Of a stretch of DNA of 64,000 bases, positions 37,014 through 45,603 are shown piece by piece (within the stretch, counting starts at the first letter, position 1; every line of letters begins with the position of its first letter). Below the pieces are notes generated by a model. It saw only the letters and a list, made by a program, of their open reading frames with translations, was not told the origin of the DNA and ran no database searches. The position numbers were made by a program, and so were the translations under genes. Origin of the DNA: Methylocystis sp. KS32 (GTDB taxonomy: Bacteria > Pseudomonadota > Alphaproteobacteria > Rhizobiales > Beijerinckiaceae); contig PHSQ01000002.1 in assembly GCA_002862095.1 (NCBI GenBank), positions 248,001-312,000 of the forward strand, given 5' to 3'.

Positions 37014-38045
37014 ATGACCATCGCCGCCAATGTCATCGACGCTATCGGCAAGACCCCGCTGATCGAATTGCGCGCGGCGTCGAAGGCGACCGGTTGCCGT
37101 ATTCTCGGAAAGGCGGAATTCATGAATCCCGGCGGCTCGGTGAAGGACCGCGCCGCTCTCTATATTGTGCGGGACGCGATCAAACGCGGAGAACTGAAGC
37201 CTGGAGGTTTGATCGTGGAGGGCACCGCGGGCAACACCGGCATTGGTCTCGCGCTTGTCGCCAACGCCCTCGGCTATTCCACCGTCATCGTTATCCCGGA
37301 AACGCAGGCCAAGGAAAAGAAAGACACTTTACGACTCCAGGGCGCGCGGCTGGTCGAGACGCCGGCTGTGCCATACGCCAATCCCAATAATTATGTGAAG
37401 CTTTCCGGCCGCCTCGCCGAACGGCTGGCGACGCAGCATCCCCAAGGCGCGATCTGGGCCAATCAATTCGATAATCTCGCGAACCGGCAGGCGCATATCG
37501 AAACCACCGGACCGGAAATTTACGACGAGCTCAAGGGAGAGGTTCACGGCTTCATCTGCGCCTGCGGCACTGGCGGCACGCTCGCCGGCGTGGGATTGGC
37601 GCTGAAAGAGCGCGACAAGAACATCGCGATCGGCCTCGCGGACCCGATGGGCGCGGCGCTTTATTCATGGTACGCCCACGGCGAACTGAAAGCGTCCGGC
37701 AGCTCGATCACCGAGGGCATCGGCCAGGGTCGCGTGACAGAAAACCTCGTCGGCGCGCCGGTCGATTTCCCCTGTCAGATTCCCGACGAAGAGGCGCTGC
37801 CGATTCTTTTCGACCTCGCTCAAGACGAAGGACTGCTTCTCGGCGGCTCGTCCGGCGTCAATGTCGCGGGCGCGATCCGCCTCGCCCGGGAGCTTGGCCC
37901 CGGCCATACGATCGTGACGATCCTTTGCGACGGCGGCGGTCGCTACGCCTCCAAACTGTTCAATCCAGCTTTCCTGCGCCAGCAAAATCTGCCGACGCCG
38001 CCATGGCTGGAGCCGAGACCCGCGATCGACCCCGGCTATGTTTGA
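37014..38045 (+). CDS. Cysteine synthase-type PLP enzyme
   Basis: The 343-residue fold-type II PLP enzyme makes cysteine from O-acetylserine and sulfide or is a close relative (beta-synthase family). The PLP lysine is in FMNPGGSVKDRAALY, the substrate loop is EGTAGNTGIGLALVA, and the phosphate loop is ICACGTGGTLAGVG. The C-terminal SSGVNVAGAIRLA is also conserved. The ATG at 37014 is preceded by GAGAGG and matches the family N terminus MTIAANVIDAIGKTPLIEL. It converges with mobA, overlapping by 10 bp. Confidence 0.9.
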   Translation: MTIAANVIDAIGKTPLIELRAASKATGCRILGKAEFMNPGGSVKDRAALYIVRDAIKRGELKPGGLIVEGTAGNTGIGLALVANALGYSTVIVIPETQAKEKKDTLRLQGARLVETPAVPYANPNNYVKLSGRLAERLATQHPQGAIWANQFDNLANRQAHIETTGPEIYDELKGEVHGFICACGTGGTLAGVGLALKERDKNIAIGLADPMGAALYSWYAHGELKASGSSITEGIGQGRVTENLVGAPVDFPCQIPDEEALPILFDLAQDEGLLLGGSSGVNVAGAIRLARELGPGHTIVTILCDGGGRYASKLFNPAFLRQQNLPTPPWLEPRPAIDPGYV

Positions 38046-38644
38046 GCCACGATTCTTTCTGCTTCCGCCACGTCCTCCGGGCGATTGACGTTGAAGAATG
38101 GGTCGTAGGGCGCGCTCGGCCATTCTATGGCGGCGCTGGCGTAGCGCTCAATAAAACCCGAGACTTTGCGCACATCTTGCTCGATCAAGGCCCGGCGCAA
38201 ATCGTCGCGCAAGGAAACCGGCCACACCGCCACCGCGTGATGGTGGCGTCCGCCGGAGCTTGCGACCGCGATCCTGGCGCCCGCCGCGACGGCGGCGCGC
38301 AGGCGAGCGACGAGATCTTGCGGAATGAAGGGCGTGTCGGCGGGAACGCTGACGAGATAATGAATATCCGGCGCTTTGGCTGCGACATGCTCCAGCCCGG
38401 CCAGGACCCCCGCGAGCGGGCCCGCGAAGCCCGGAACGCTGTCGGAAGCCACGGGCAATCCGAACGAGGCGAAGCGCGCCGGATCGCCATTGGCGTTCAA
38501 GACCAATCCGGCGCATTGGGGCGCCAGTCTCCGCATGAGCCGGGTAAGAATGGCCTGCGACCCAACCTCGATCAGTCCTTTGTCGATTCCACCAAGCCGC
38601 CGCGCCAAGCCGCCAGCGAGAATCAGTCCATAGGCGTCGCTCAT
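38036..38644 (-). CDS. mobA: Molybdenum cofactor guanylyltransferase
   Basis: MobA attaches GMP to molybdopterin to form the guanine dinucleotide cofactor. The 202-residue nucleotidyltransferase begins YGLILAGGLARRLGGIDKGL, the signature (LAGGxSxRxGxDK) with the catalytic Lys, then VLNANGDPARF and VSVPADTPFIPQDL (the metal-binding D). The C-terminal FFNVNRPEDVAEAERI is also typical. A second molybdopterin-related gene, moeB-like, lies 2.6 kb away. Confidence 0.92.
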   Translation of the reverse strand: MSDAYGLILAGGLARRLGGIDKGLIEVGSQAILTRLMRRLAPQCAGLVLNANGDPARFASFGLPVASDSVPGFAGPLAGVLAGLEHVAAKAPDIHYLVSVPADTPFIPQDLVARLRAAVAAGARIAVASSGGRHHHAVAVWPVSLRDDLRRALIEQDVRKVSGFIERYASAAIEWPSAPYDPFFNVNRPEDVAEAERIVAQT

Positions 38645-38760
38645 CGCTCGCTTCCTGCCCGCCGGCGAGGGCGGGCTAATCCTTCGCTGGCTCGTTGGCG
38701 GAACTTAATCGTCGCGCGCAACCGCCCGATTTCCGACGTTTTGTTCGGAAATCCAGGCGA

Positions 38761-38850
38761 TGGCGGAGAGGGAGGGATTTGAACCCCCGATACGGTTGCC
38801 CGTATGCCGCATTTCGAGTGCGGTGCATTCAACCACTCTGCCACCTCTCC
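38761..38850 (-). tRNA. tRNA-Ser(CGA)
   Basis: The minus strand runs GGAGAGGTGGCAGAGTGG at the 5' end to CCCTCTCCGCCA at the 3' end, including CCA. The anticodon arm CCGCA-CTCGAAA-TGCGG gives anticodon CGA. The long variable arm (CATACGGGCAACCGTAT-like hairpin) is typical of class II tRNA-Ser. Confidence 0.97.
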
Positions 38851-39126
38851 GGCGGGCGACCTGTTGGGCCGCATCGTGGCGCGGGGCCAGATAACATGCG
38901 TTGCCTCGCTCGATCAAGCCGCGAGTGACGACCGCGAAAAGAAACGACGTTTTCAGATCGGTTCGCGCCTTGGGGAAGCGTTAACCTTAATAATGTCTAC
39001 TACTCTGCGTGGGGGCGTCTGCCCGCGCACTTACGAAGGACACCAGGTCGTTTGCGCGCGCGGGGGCTGTCCCGGCTCAATCGGTGTTGGCGACGCCGGC
39101 TGGAACAAGCCGTCAGGAACCATGTT

Positions 39127-40587
39127 ATGGCGCTGCGTGATCGGTCTTACCAATTTGTCGAAGCCTCCTCGGACTTCGTAGTGCATGTGAGCCGCGGCCA
39201 GTATCGCCGCCGATTCGATGTGTCGCCGCTGGCGCTTTTTGGTGGAATCCTTGCTCTATTTGTCGGCGCCGTCGTCATCGGCGCCGGCGGCTACATGATC
39301 TTTCGCGACGATCTGGTCGCGAATCTGATCGAGCGCCAAACCCAGATGCAATACGCTTACGAGGACCGCCTCGCCGCGGCCCGGCTGAAGCTCGACCAAG
39401 TGACCAGCCGGCAATTTATCGACCAGGACACCGTCGAAGGCAAAGTGCAGAATCTGGTCATCCGGCAGGCGATGCTGGAGACGCGCGCGGCGGTCGTCGC
39501 GCAACTCGTCGAACACACGACCCGCGACTCGAGCGTGACCGCCGCCCCAAGCGCTCATTCCATCGAAGCTGTCGCCAAAAAAGGCGCCGCCAGCGGCGGC
39601 GCGACGCTCGTTGCGCCTTTTACTTCGTCGCCAGCCGGCTCGATCCTGACCGCGCCATCGAAAGCTTTCTCCGAAGACCATCAACCAATGTTTGGCGGAA
39701 AGCCCCACCCCGAGGGCATGGATTTGCGCCTTGGCCACGAAGCCGAACCCGGTAAGACGGCGCCGCGAACCGGTCAGGACGACGCTTCGGACACGGTGAA
39801 CGCGCTTCCAACCTTCGCCCGCGCCAACTCCACCCTCGCCGACGCGGCGGATCCGGCTTTGCCGATGCCGACGCGCCTCGCAAGCCTTGCAAGCTCTCTC
39901 GACCTCGTTGAAAGGGAACAAGCGACACGGCTTTCCGGCATCGTGAAGCCGGCGCTGGACGCGGCCGGACGGTTGCGCAGAGCCTTCGACGTCGCGGGCC
40001 TGCCGGTCGAACGCTACCTGAGCAAGACCAAAGCGCGCAACGCAGCGACCGCGGTCGGCGGACCTTTCGTTCCCGCCGACCCAAGAGCCGGAATGTTCGA
40101 ACGCGAACTCGCCACCGCGCAAACCGCCGTCGACACGCTGGATGGCCTGCGGCGCGCATTGCCGAGCGTGCCGCTGCGCAAGCCCCTGAACGGGGAATTG
40201 CAGATAACGTCCACCTTCGGATACCGCACCGATCCGTTCCTCGGCCGGCCGGCGCTGCACAGCGGCGTCGATCTTCGCGAGGAATATGGAACGCCCGCTC
40301 GCGCGACCGCCGCCGGCGTCGTCACCTCCGCCGGCCCCATCGGCGGCTATGGCAACATGGTCGAAGTCGACCACGGCGGAGGCCTCGCCACGCGTTACGC
40401 CCATCTCTCCTCCATCGCGGTTTCCCCCGGACAACAGATCTCGCCCGGCGCCGTCGTCGGGCGCGTTGGATCGACCGGACGCTCAACGGGCCCTCATCTG
40501 CATTACGAGGTTCGCATCGACGGCGAGCCGGTCGATCCCGCGCGCTTTTTGCGGGCGGCCACGGCTCTCAATGGCATCGCGCAATAA
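39127..40587 (+). CDS. M23 family metallopeptidase (peptidoglycan endopeptidase-type)
   Basis: The 486-residue inner-membrane-anchored protein has one N-terminal transmembrane helix (LALFGGILALFVGAVVIGAGGY), a periplasmic coiled-coil-prone region (QMQYAYEDRLAAARLKLDQV), a long Ala/Pro-rich linker and a C-terminal LytM/M23 domain. Zinc ligands are visible as LHSGVDLRE (HxxxD) and HLHYEVRIDG (HxH). The catalytic His is in TRYAHLSS. All catalytic residues are present, so it is an active-type enzyme. The ATG at 39127 follows AGGAACC; a TTG at 39052 is less likely. Confidence 0.9.
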   Translation: MALRDRSYQFVEASSDFVVHVSRGQYRRRFDVSPLALFGGILALFVGAVVIGAGGYMIFRDDLVANLIERQTQMQYAYEDRLAAARLKLDQVTSRQFIDQDTVEGKVQNLVIRQAMLETRAAVVAQLVEHTTRDSSVTAAPSAHSIEAVAKKGAASGGATLVAPFTSSPAGSILTAPSKAFSEDHQPMFGGKPHPEGMDLRLGHEAEPGKTAPRTGQDDASDTVNALPTFARANSTLADAADPALPMPTRLASLASSLDLVEREQATRLSGIVKPALDAAGRLRRAFDVAGLPVERYLSKTKARNAATAVGGPFVPADPRAGMFERELATAQTAVDTLDGLRRALPSVPLRKPLNGELQITSTFGYRTDPFLGRPALHSGVDLREEYGTPARATAAGVVTSAGPIGGYGNMVEVDHGGGLATRYAHLSSIAVSPGQQISPGAVVGRVGSTGRSTGPHLHYEVRIDGEPVDPARFLRAATALNGIAQ

Positions 40588-40642
40588 AACGCCTCGCTCC
40601 GCAGGGATTCCACTTGGTTCGGATTCCCGCTAAACAGGGGGG

Positions 40643-41431
40643 ATGATCCTCACCGCCGAAGAGATAGAACGATACGCCCGCCACCTCGTATTGCGCGAAA
40701 TCGGCGGGCCGGGACAGCAGAAGCTGCGCGGAGCGCGCGTCCTGGTTATCGGCGCGGGCGGATTGGGAGCGCCGCTTTTGCAATATCTCGCGGCGGCGGG
40801 CCTGGGGACTCTCGGCATCGTCGACGACGACGACGTGTCCTTGTCGAATCTGCAGCGTCAGGTCATTCACGGCGTCGCGGAAATCGGCCAGCCCAAGGTC
40901 GAGAGCGCCGCAGGGGCGATAGCGAGGCTCAATCCCAACGTGACGGTGAAGACCCATCGCTTGCGCATCGACGCCGACAACGCGCGCGGGCTTGTCGGGG
41001 GCTACGACATCGTCGCCGATGGCTCGGATAATTTCGCCACGCGCTACATTGTCTCGGACGCATGTTTCCATGAGAAGAAGCCGCTGGTCACGGCGGCGGT
41101 CGGGGGGTTCGACGCGTCGCTGACAACGCTTCGGCCATTCGAAACCGATGGCGACGGCCGGCCCAATCCAACCTATCGCTGTCTGTTCCCCTCCCCGCCC
41201 CCGCCAGGCAGCGTTCCCGCCTGCGAGGAAGCGGGCGTGCTCGGCGCCTTGACCGGCGTGCTGGGCGCCATGATGGCGCTCGAAGTGGTTCGAGAGATCG
41301 TCGGCTTTGGCGAGGGTCTCGTCGGACGACTGCTGTTGATCGACGCCCGCGCCATGCGCTTCGAAACGATCCGCTACGCCTACGATCCCGACAATCCGTT
41401 GTCGGGATCAGGGCGAACAGCGGCTCCCTGA
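40643..41431 (+). CDS. moeB: MoeB/ThiF-type adenylyltransferase
   Basis: This E1-like enzyme adenylates the C-terminal glycine of a sulfur-carrier protein (MoaD or ThiS). The 262-residue protein starts YARHLVLREIGGPGQQKLRG and has the nucleotide loop VIGAGGLGAPLLQYLAAAG, VSLSNLQRQVIH (the N-x-x-RQ motif), PKVESA, and the conserved Asp in DGSDNFATRY. No CxxC zinc pair is seen, and no C-terminal rhodanese domain is present. MoeB and ThiF cannot be told apart with certainty; the nearby mobA favours MoeB. Confidence 0.85.
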   Translation: MILTAEEIERYARHLVLREIGGPGQQKLRGARVLVIGAGGLGAPLLQYLAAAGLGTLGIVDDDDVSLSNLQRQVIHGVAEIGQPKVESAAGAIARLNPNVTVKTHRLRIDADNARGLVGGYDIVADGSDNFATRYIVSDACFHEKKPLVTAAVGGFDASLTTLRPFETDGDGRPNPTYRCLFPSPPPPGSVPACEEAGVLGALTGVLGAMMALEVVREIVGFGEGLVGRLLLIDARAMRFETIRYAYDPDNPLSGSGRTAAP

Positions 41432-41438
41432 ACGCGCC

Positions 41439-41792
41439 TCACACCGCGGCGACGACGGCGATCTCGACCTTATATTCGGGCGCGACAAGCTTGGCTTCGA
41501 CAGTCGCGCGAGCGGGCGGACTGACCTTGTCGACCCAGAGATCCCAAACTCCGTTCATCTCGGCAAAGGTCGACATATCGGAGAGATAGATCGTGGCCGA
41601 CAGAATTTTCGCCTTTTCGCTGCCGGCCTCGGCCAGAATGGAATCGATCGTCGCCAAAATTTCCTGGGTCTGATCTTTTACCGAGCCGCCCTTGGTCTTT
41701 TCGGCGACTTGTCCCGCCGTGAAAATAGTGTCGCCATGCGCCACGGCCTTGCTCATGCGCGGGCCGGCGCCAATGCGCTTGATCTTCGTCAT
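41439..41792 (-). CDS. RidA/YjgF family protein
   Basis: The 117-residue trimeric-type protein belongs to the RidA (Rid) family, whose archetype hydrolyses reactive enamine/imine intermediates. Visible are ITAGQVA-like TIFTAGQVAEKT, QTQEILATIDSILAEAGS and SPPARATVEAKL, which carries the Arg that binds carboxylate substrates. The last strand is YKVEIAVVAAV. It converges with moeB, with stop codons 7 bp apart. Confidence 0.92.
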   Translation of the reverse strand: MTKIKRIGAGPRMSKAVAHGDTIFTAGQVAEKTKGGSVKDQTQEILATIDSILAEAGSEKAKILSATIYLSDMSTFAEMNGVWDLWVDKVSPPARATVEAKLVAPEYKVEIAVVAAV

Positions 41793-41949
41793 GAAATCCT
41801 CCCATCGGTCGCCGCCGGTTTAGGCGAAGCGGAAGCGGGGAGCAAGCTGTCGGTGTTCGATGCGAATGCGAAAAAGAATGCGCTTGGGGGTCTGGACAAG
41901 TCGCCGACCGCTTTCTATAAGCCGGGCTCGTTGCGTCGCAGACGCACGC

Positions 41950-42025
41950 GCCCGGGTAGCTCAGTTGGTAGAGCATGCGACTGAAAATCGCAGTGTCGGT
42001 GGTTCGATTCCGCCCCCGGGCACCA
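41950..42025 (+). tRNA. tRNA-Phe(GAA)
   Basis: It reads GCCCGGGTAGCTCAGTTGG at the 5' end and CCCCCGGGCACCA at the 3' end, with a GCGA-CTGAAAA-TCGC anticodon arm (anticodon GAA) and the T loop GGTTCGATTCC. CCA is encoded. Downstream DNA is full of decayed mobile sequences, but no integrase is visible there. Confidence 0.97.
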
Positions 42026-42148
42026 TTCTGTCCCCACGAAACCATACGATAAATCAAGTGGTTGTACGCGACTCCAGCGTAATCAACCCTAGCCGTTTCC
42101 ACGTCCCGATATCCCCATTTTGGCGCCTGTCCCTTGCTGATCCCTTGC

Positions 42149-42219
42149 TAGTTCTACTGCGTCACGAAGCGCCCTGGGGCTGGACCGGTCCCAGGGCGCT
42201 TCGTGACGCGGTAGAATTA
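42149..42219. repeat. Family 1 miniature repeat, copy E (minimal 71-bp form)
   Basis: It is almost only termini: TAGTTCTACTGCGTCACGAA and TTCGTGACGCGGTAGAATTA, joined through GCGCCCTGG/CCAGGGCGC. The whole copy folds as a single hairpin of about 30 bp with a short loop. It defines the terminal repeats of the family without the core unit. Confidence 0.9.
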
Positions 42220-42300
42220 ATGCGGCAATCAGGAATGTCGCGGAAGCAAGTCGCTATGAGGAAAAAAAGGCCTCCGCAATATGCGCCCTATCAGAGTCAC

Positions 42301-42562
42301 TAACCGGTCTTATTCATCGTCCGGCGATTTGAGGCTGGCGAGCGTGGCGTAAGGTCATGATATGGCGTAGGATTCGGCTGCTTACTCCAGCCCTCCGCGC
42401 GTTTCGCGCCAGCCACGCCGGCCATGACCGACGATAATCTCCTGCCGTTTTCGTTTCCAGCCGTAAAGTCACGGCTGCTTTTGATGGCGGTCGCCTCACA
42501 TCCGATGGCGGCGTCATGCTGTTGTCGATGGCGGCGCAGCGCCATTACGTGAATCAATCCCA
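42301..42562 (+). pseudogene. IS1380-family transposase remnant (left end), copy 2
   Basis: From 42301 it begins TAACCGGTCTTATTCATCGT. At 42424 a transposase-like start reads MTDDNLLPFSFPAVKS. After a frameshift it continues FDGGRLTSDGGVMLLSMAAQ, the well-known IS1380 N-terminal region, then stops after about 50 residues. It is homologous to 12604-12863 but better preserved. Confidence 0.65.
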
Positions 42563-42587
42563 ATGAAACATCCGCGCCGGAGACGCC

Positions 42588-43095
42588 TTGCATCTGGCGA
42601 TCCGCGCCCGTCACGGCGCGACGCTCCGCACATTGGACCGTTTGGGGCTGAGGTTCGGTCAGCGTAACGCTGGCGCGGAAAATGCGCTCCCTGGGCGCGA
42701 ATGGAAATTCATTGTCGGGGAACGCACAATGTCGGCGGCGGAGGGATCGCCCATAGACTTTTTCATCGATTGGGACGGCAAGCTGCGCCCGATAGACCAG
42801 CTAGCGCTTTCCGACCAGACGGAATCGTCTGGTCGATAAGAAATCGCCCCAGATTCAAAGAGCTGGAGCAAAATCCGATCGAAAAAGTCTATCAAGTTTT
42901 TCGGATTTTGCTCTAGGCAAGGGCTTGCGCCGCAAGGTGGATTACAAGGCCAAATATGTCATGGTTTTCAATAAGTACGGTGGGTTTGACCATGAGTCCG
43001 CCTGGTATCCTGACGAGGCGGCGGTCCAGAAGGCGGGGATCAAAATCGCCTATGCCGACGTCACGGCGGCAATTCGGATTTCCTCGATCGACTGA
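42588..43095 (+). pseudogene. Open reading frame of unknown function interrupted by a family 2 repeat
   Basis: The first part (to 42804) includes MSAAEGSPIDFFIDWDGKLR and then PIDQ. The second (from 42917) reads GKGLRRKVDYKAKYVMVFNK and YGGFDHESAWYPDEAA, ending at TGA 43093-43095. The 112 bp at 42805-42916 separate them; deleting these bases joins the two parts in one frame without stop codons. I do not recognise the protein. The 5' boundary is unclear because the sequence upstream is decayed. The 3' end faces hisN, 5 bp from its stop. Confidence 0.55.
42801..42916 (+). repeat. Family 2 structured repeat, copy 4, inserted in an ORF with CTAG duplication
   Basis: CTAG occurs at 42801-42804 and 42913-42916. 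Between them are the usual CGCTTTCCGACCAGACGG left end, both hairpins and a CGGATTTTGCT right end. It splits an open reading frame, and a 4-bp CTAG target duplication fits the geometry exactly. Confidence 0.9.
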
Positions 43096-43100
43096 CGAAA

Positions 43101-43898
43101 TCAGGCCAGCGCGGCCAGCGCGGCCTCGTAAACGCGCCGGTCGCCCGCGGCGATAATCGCGCCGCCTTTGGCCGCGCTTTCTCCGCCCCAGGTGGAGACG
43201 ATTCCGCCGGCGCCCTCCACGATCGGAATGAGCGCCACGATGTCGTAAGGGTTGAGATTGGTTTCGATCACGAGATCGACGTGGCCGGCGGCGAGCGCGC
43301 AATAGGCGTAGCAATCGCCGCCATAGCGGGACAGTCGGACTTCGTTCTCGACGCGGCTGAAATTCTCCCGCAAACCGGCGTCGATCAGCAGTGGCGAGGT
43401 GGTCATCAGCGTCGCATGGGAAAGATCGGCGCAAGGGCGGGTCTTCAAGGGCCGCTTCTCCACGCCATTGCCGTGGCGGGCCGGACCGCGCCAGAAAGCC
43501 GCGCGCCCATCGCCCGAAAATCGCTCCCGGGTGAAAGGCTGGTTCATGAGGCCATAGACCGGCGCGCCGCGATGGGAGAGGCCGATCAGCGTGCCCCAGG
43601 TGGGAAAGCCGCAGATGAAGCTCTTGGTGCCGTCGATGGGATCGAGCACCCAGACATATTCGGCGTCGTCATGTAGCGAGCCGAACTCCTCGCCGATAAG
43701 CCCGTGGCTCGGGAAGGTTTCCTGAATGAGACGGCGCATGGCGGCTTCGGCGCCCCGGTCGGCTTCCGTCACCGGATCGAAAGCGCCGCCGCGCGCCTTA
43801 TCCTCCGCAGCCAAAGCCGTGCGGAAGAACGGCATTATGGCTTCCGCGGAGACTTCCGCGAGATGTTCGACGAATTTCTCGAAGTCAACCGCTGTCAC
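43101..43898 (-). CDS. hisN: Inositol-monophosphatase family enzyme, probably histidinol-phosphatase
   Basis: The 265-residue Mg-dependent phosphatase resembles the alphaproteobacterial HisN group, which performs the histidinol-phosphate step of histidine synthesis. Metal-binding motifs are PVTEADRGAE, IGEEFG and WVLDPIDGTKSFI (the DPxDGT signature), followed by a late WGGESAAKGG region and GGDCYAY. HisN and other IMPase-family roles cannot be fully separated by eye. It lies 24 bp downstream of the N-formylglutamate amidohydrolase gene (same strand). Confidence 0.82.
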   Translation of the reverse strand: MTAVDFEKFVEHLAEVSAEAIMPFFRTALAAEDKARGGAFDPVTEADRGAEAAMRRLIQETFPSHGLIGEEFGSLHDDAEYVWVLDPIDGTKSFICGFPTWGTLIGLSHRGAPVYGLMNQPFTRERFSGDGRAAFWRGPARHGNGVEKRPLKTRPCADLSHATLMTTSPLLIDAGLRENFSRVENEVRLSRYGGDCYAYCALAAGHVDLVIETNLNPYDIVALIPIVEGAGGIVSTWGGESAAKGGAIIAAGDRRVYEAALAALA

Positions 43899-43922
43899 TG
43901 TCTGATCTCCAGAGGGGAGAAT

Positions 43923-44882
43923 TCACTCGGCGGCGGCGCGCGCGTCGAGCGCCGGCGAGCAGCGCGTGCGCAGGATCTCCCGCGCGAGTTCCCCCAAGGC
44001 CTCGCCGAGATGCCGTGCGACGAGATCGAAACGCTTGTTACGCTCCAATGTGGCTTCGTTCATGTAAAGGCCGCGCGCGACCTCTATCTGCATCGCGTGC
44101 CATCCGCCACCCGGCCGCCCGTAATGTTCGGTGATGAAACCGCCGGCGTAGGGGCGGTTGCGGTGAACATTGTAGCCGAAACCCCGCAGACGCTGTTCGA
44201 TCGAATCGACGAATCCGGCGTCGCAACTCGCGCCAAAACGGTCGCCGAGCACGAAATCGACGCGCCGCTTCTCGGATCGCGCGGCGCCGGGATCTCGCGC
44301 CGAAATCGAGGGCATGGAGTGGCAGTCGATCAGGAGCGCGAAGCCAAAAGTCTCGCGCGCTTGTTCCATCAATTGGGCCAGCGCGGCGTGGTAGGGCTTG
44401 TAGAGCTTCTCGATGCGACGCAGCCCCTCCGAGAGGCTTAGCTTGCCTTCGTAAATCTCTCGAGCGTCCGTCACGACGCGCGGGATCGTCCCCAGCCCGG
44501 CGGCGACGCGCAACGATCTGGTGTTGGCGAATTCCGGCAGCGGCTCGTCGAACATCCGCTGGTCGAGTTCGTAAGGCTCGCGATTGACGTCCAGATAGGC
44601 TCTGGGAAAGTGCGCTCGCAGCATCGGGGCCCCTATCTCGCGAGCGCGGCCGAAAAGGCTGTCGACATAAGCGTCCTCGGACCTGCGCAGGCTGGCGGCG
44701 TCGAGCCGCGCCCGTTCGAGAAAGCGAGCCGGATATATCGCGCCGGAGTGAGGGGAGGAAAACACCAGCGGACAGGCCAAACTCGCCGGAGCTAAAATTT
44801 CAAGCGGCGCGGCGAGCTCGGGCTCGATCGCTTCCCCGGAAAAATCGGGCGCTTGTATCTGTTGCCGGAACCCTGATTCCAT
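43923..44882 (-). CDS. N-formylglutamate amidohydrolase family protein
   Basis: The 319-residue zinc-dependent hydrolase belongs to the FGase family: VFSSPHSGAIYPARFL (metal His near the N terminus), RRSEDAYVDSLFG, RAHFPRAYLDVNREPYELD, LIDCHSMPSI and YAGGFITEHYGRPGGGWHAMQIE in pieces (the late HY/Gln-Ile-Glu region). Family members release formate from N-formylglutamate in histidine breakdown, but stand-alone copies like this one, without other hut genes, often have unassigned substrates. Confidence 0.85.
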   Translation of the reverse strand: MESGFRQQIQAPDFSGEAIEPELAAPLEILAPASLACPLVFSSPHSGAIYPARFLERARLDAASLRRSEDAYVDSLFGRAREIGAPMLRAHFPRAYLDVNREPYELDQRMFDEPLPEFANTRSLRVAAGLGTIPRVVTDAREIYEGKLSLSEGLRRIEKLYKPYHAALAQLMEQARETFGFALLIDCHSMPSISARDPGAARSEKRRVDFVLGDRFGASCDAGFVDSIEQRLRGFGYNVHRNRPYAGGFITEHYGRPGGGWHAMQIEVARGLYMNEATLERNKRFDLVARHLGEALGELAREILRTRCSPALDARAAAE

Positions 44883-45071
44883 GCATCGCAGCCTTGTGCT
44901 ATTTTAGTTTCTGGGCCAACGCCATTCTTGGGTTCGGTCGCTATGGAGCCAGAATTTGGTCCTTTGCGCAACCGCTTTCCGGCGAATAGGCGCGGCGTGC
45001 GAATTCGGGCGGGGACTGTCCGACGCGGGCCAGAATCTTAAATGCGAATGATGCGGCTTTCACCCGATTTT

Positions 45072-45092
45072 TACTAAAAATCCGCTTTAGTA
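45072..45092. promoter_or_regulatory. Inverted repeat in the cpdR leader
   Basis: TACTAAA (45072-45078) and TTTAGTA (45086-45092) are perfect inverted repeats with a 7-nt spacer, ending 25 bp before the cpdR start and just before its GGGAGAAGAGGAG ribosome binding site. It could be an operator or an RNA hairpin masking nothing but the leader. Function is inferred from position only. Confidence 0.4.
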
Positions 45093-45117
45093 GCGAAAAA
45101 GGGAGAAGAGGAGCGTC

Positions 45118-45492
45118 ATGAACGACCAGGCCGCCGCCAAGATTTTGCTCGCCGAAGACGACAACGACATGCGCCGTTTTCTTGTCAAGGCGTTGCAGCA
45201 CGCCGGCTTCGCCGTGACGTCCTTCGACAATGGGCTCGCTGCCTATGATCAGCTTCGCGTCGAACCTTTCGAGCTTCTGCTGACCGACATCGTGATGCCC
45301 GAGATGGACGGGATCGAACTCGCGCGTCGCGCGACCGAACTCGACCCCGATATAAAGGTGATGTTCATCACCGGCTTCGCCGCGGTGGCGTTGAACCCGG
45401 ACAACCAGGCCCCCAGCCAGGCCAAGATACTCTCAAAGCCCTTTCACCTGCGCGACCTCGTGAACGAGGTGCATCGCCTCCTAGCCGCCTGA
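45118..45492 (+). CDS. cpdR: Response regulator CpdR (ClpXP adaptor)
   Basis: The 124-residue single receiver domain has KILLAEDDNDMRRFLVKALQ (acidic pair), the phospho-acceptor Asp in LLLTDIVMPEMDG, the Thr in VMFITGFAAVAL and the Lys in ILSKPFHLRD. The sequence closely follows CpdR, which, when unphosphorylated, docks to ClpX and helps destroy CtrA and other cell-cycle factors. There is no output domain. RcdA, another ClpXP adaptor, is encoded 0.5 kb away. The ribosome binding site is strong. Confidence 0.93.
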   Translation: MNDQAAAKILLAEDDNDMRRFLVKALQHAGFAVTSFDNGLAAYDQLRVEPFELLLTDIVMPEMDGIELARRATELDPDIKVMFITGFAAVALNPDNQAPSQAKILSKPFHLRDLVNEVHRLLAA

Positions 45493-45603
45493 CGGCGACG
45501 TTCGACTTGCTTTTTCGGCCGTCAGAACCTTGGCGCGCCGGCTTGCCGAATGGCCGATGATGGGCTAATAGCCAGCCAAATCACCATTCCGATACGGTCG
45601 CTT

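Noticed and set aside
42149..43095. Second integrative element at tRNA-Phe
   Set aside because: Only decayed IS and miniature-element DNA follows the tRNA; there is no integrase and no repeat of the tRNA 3' end visible.
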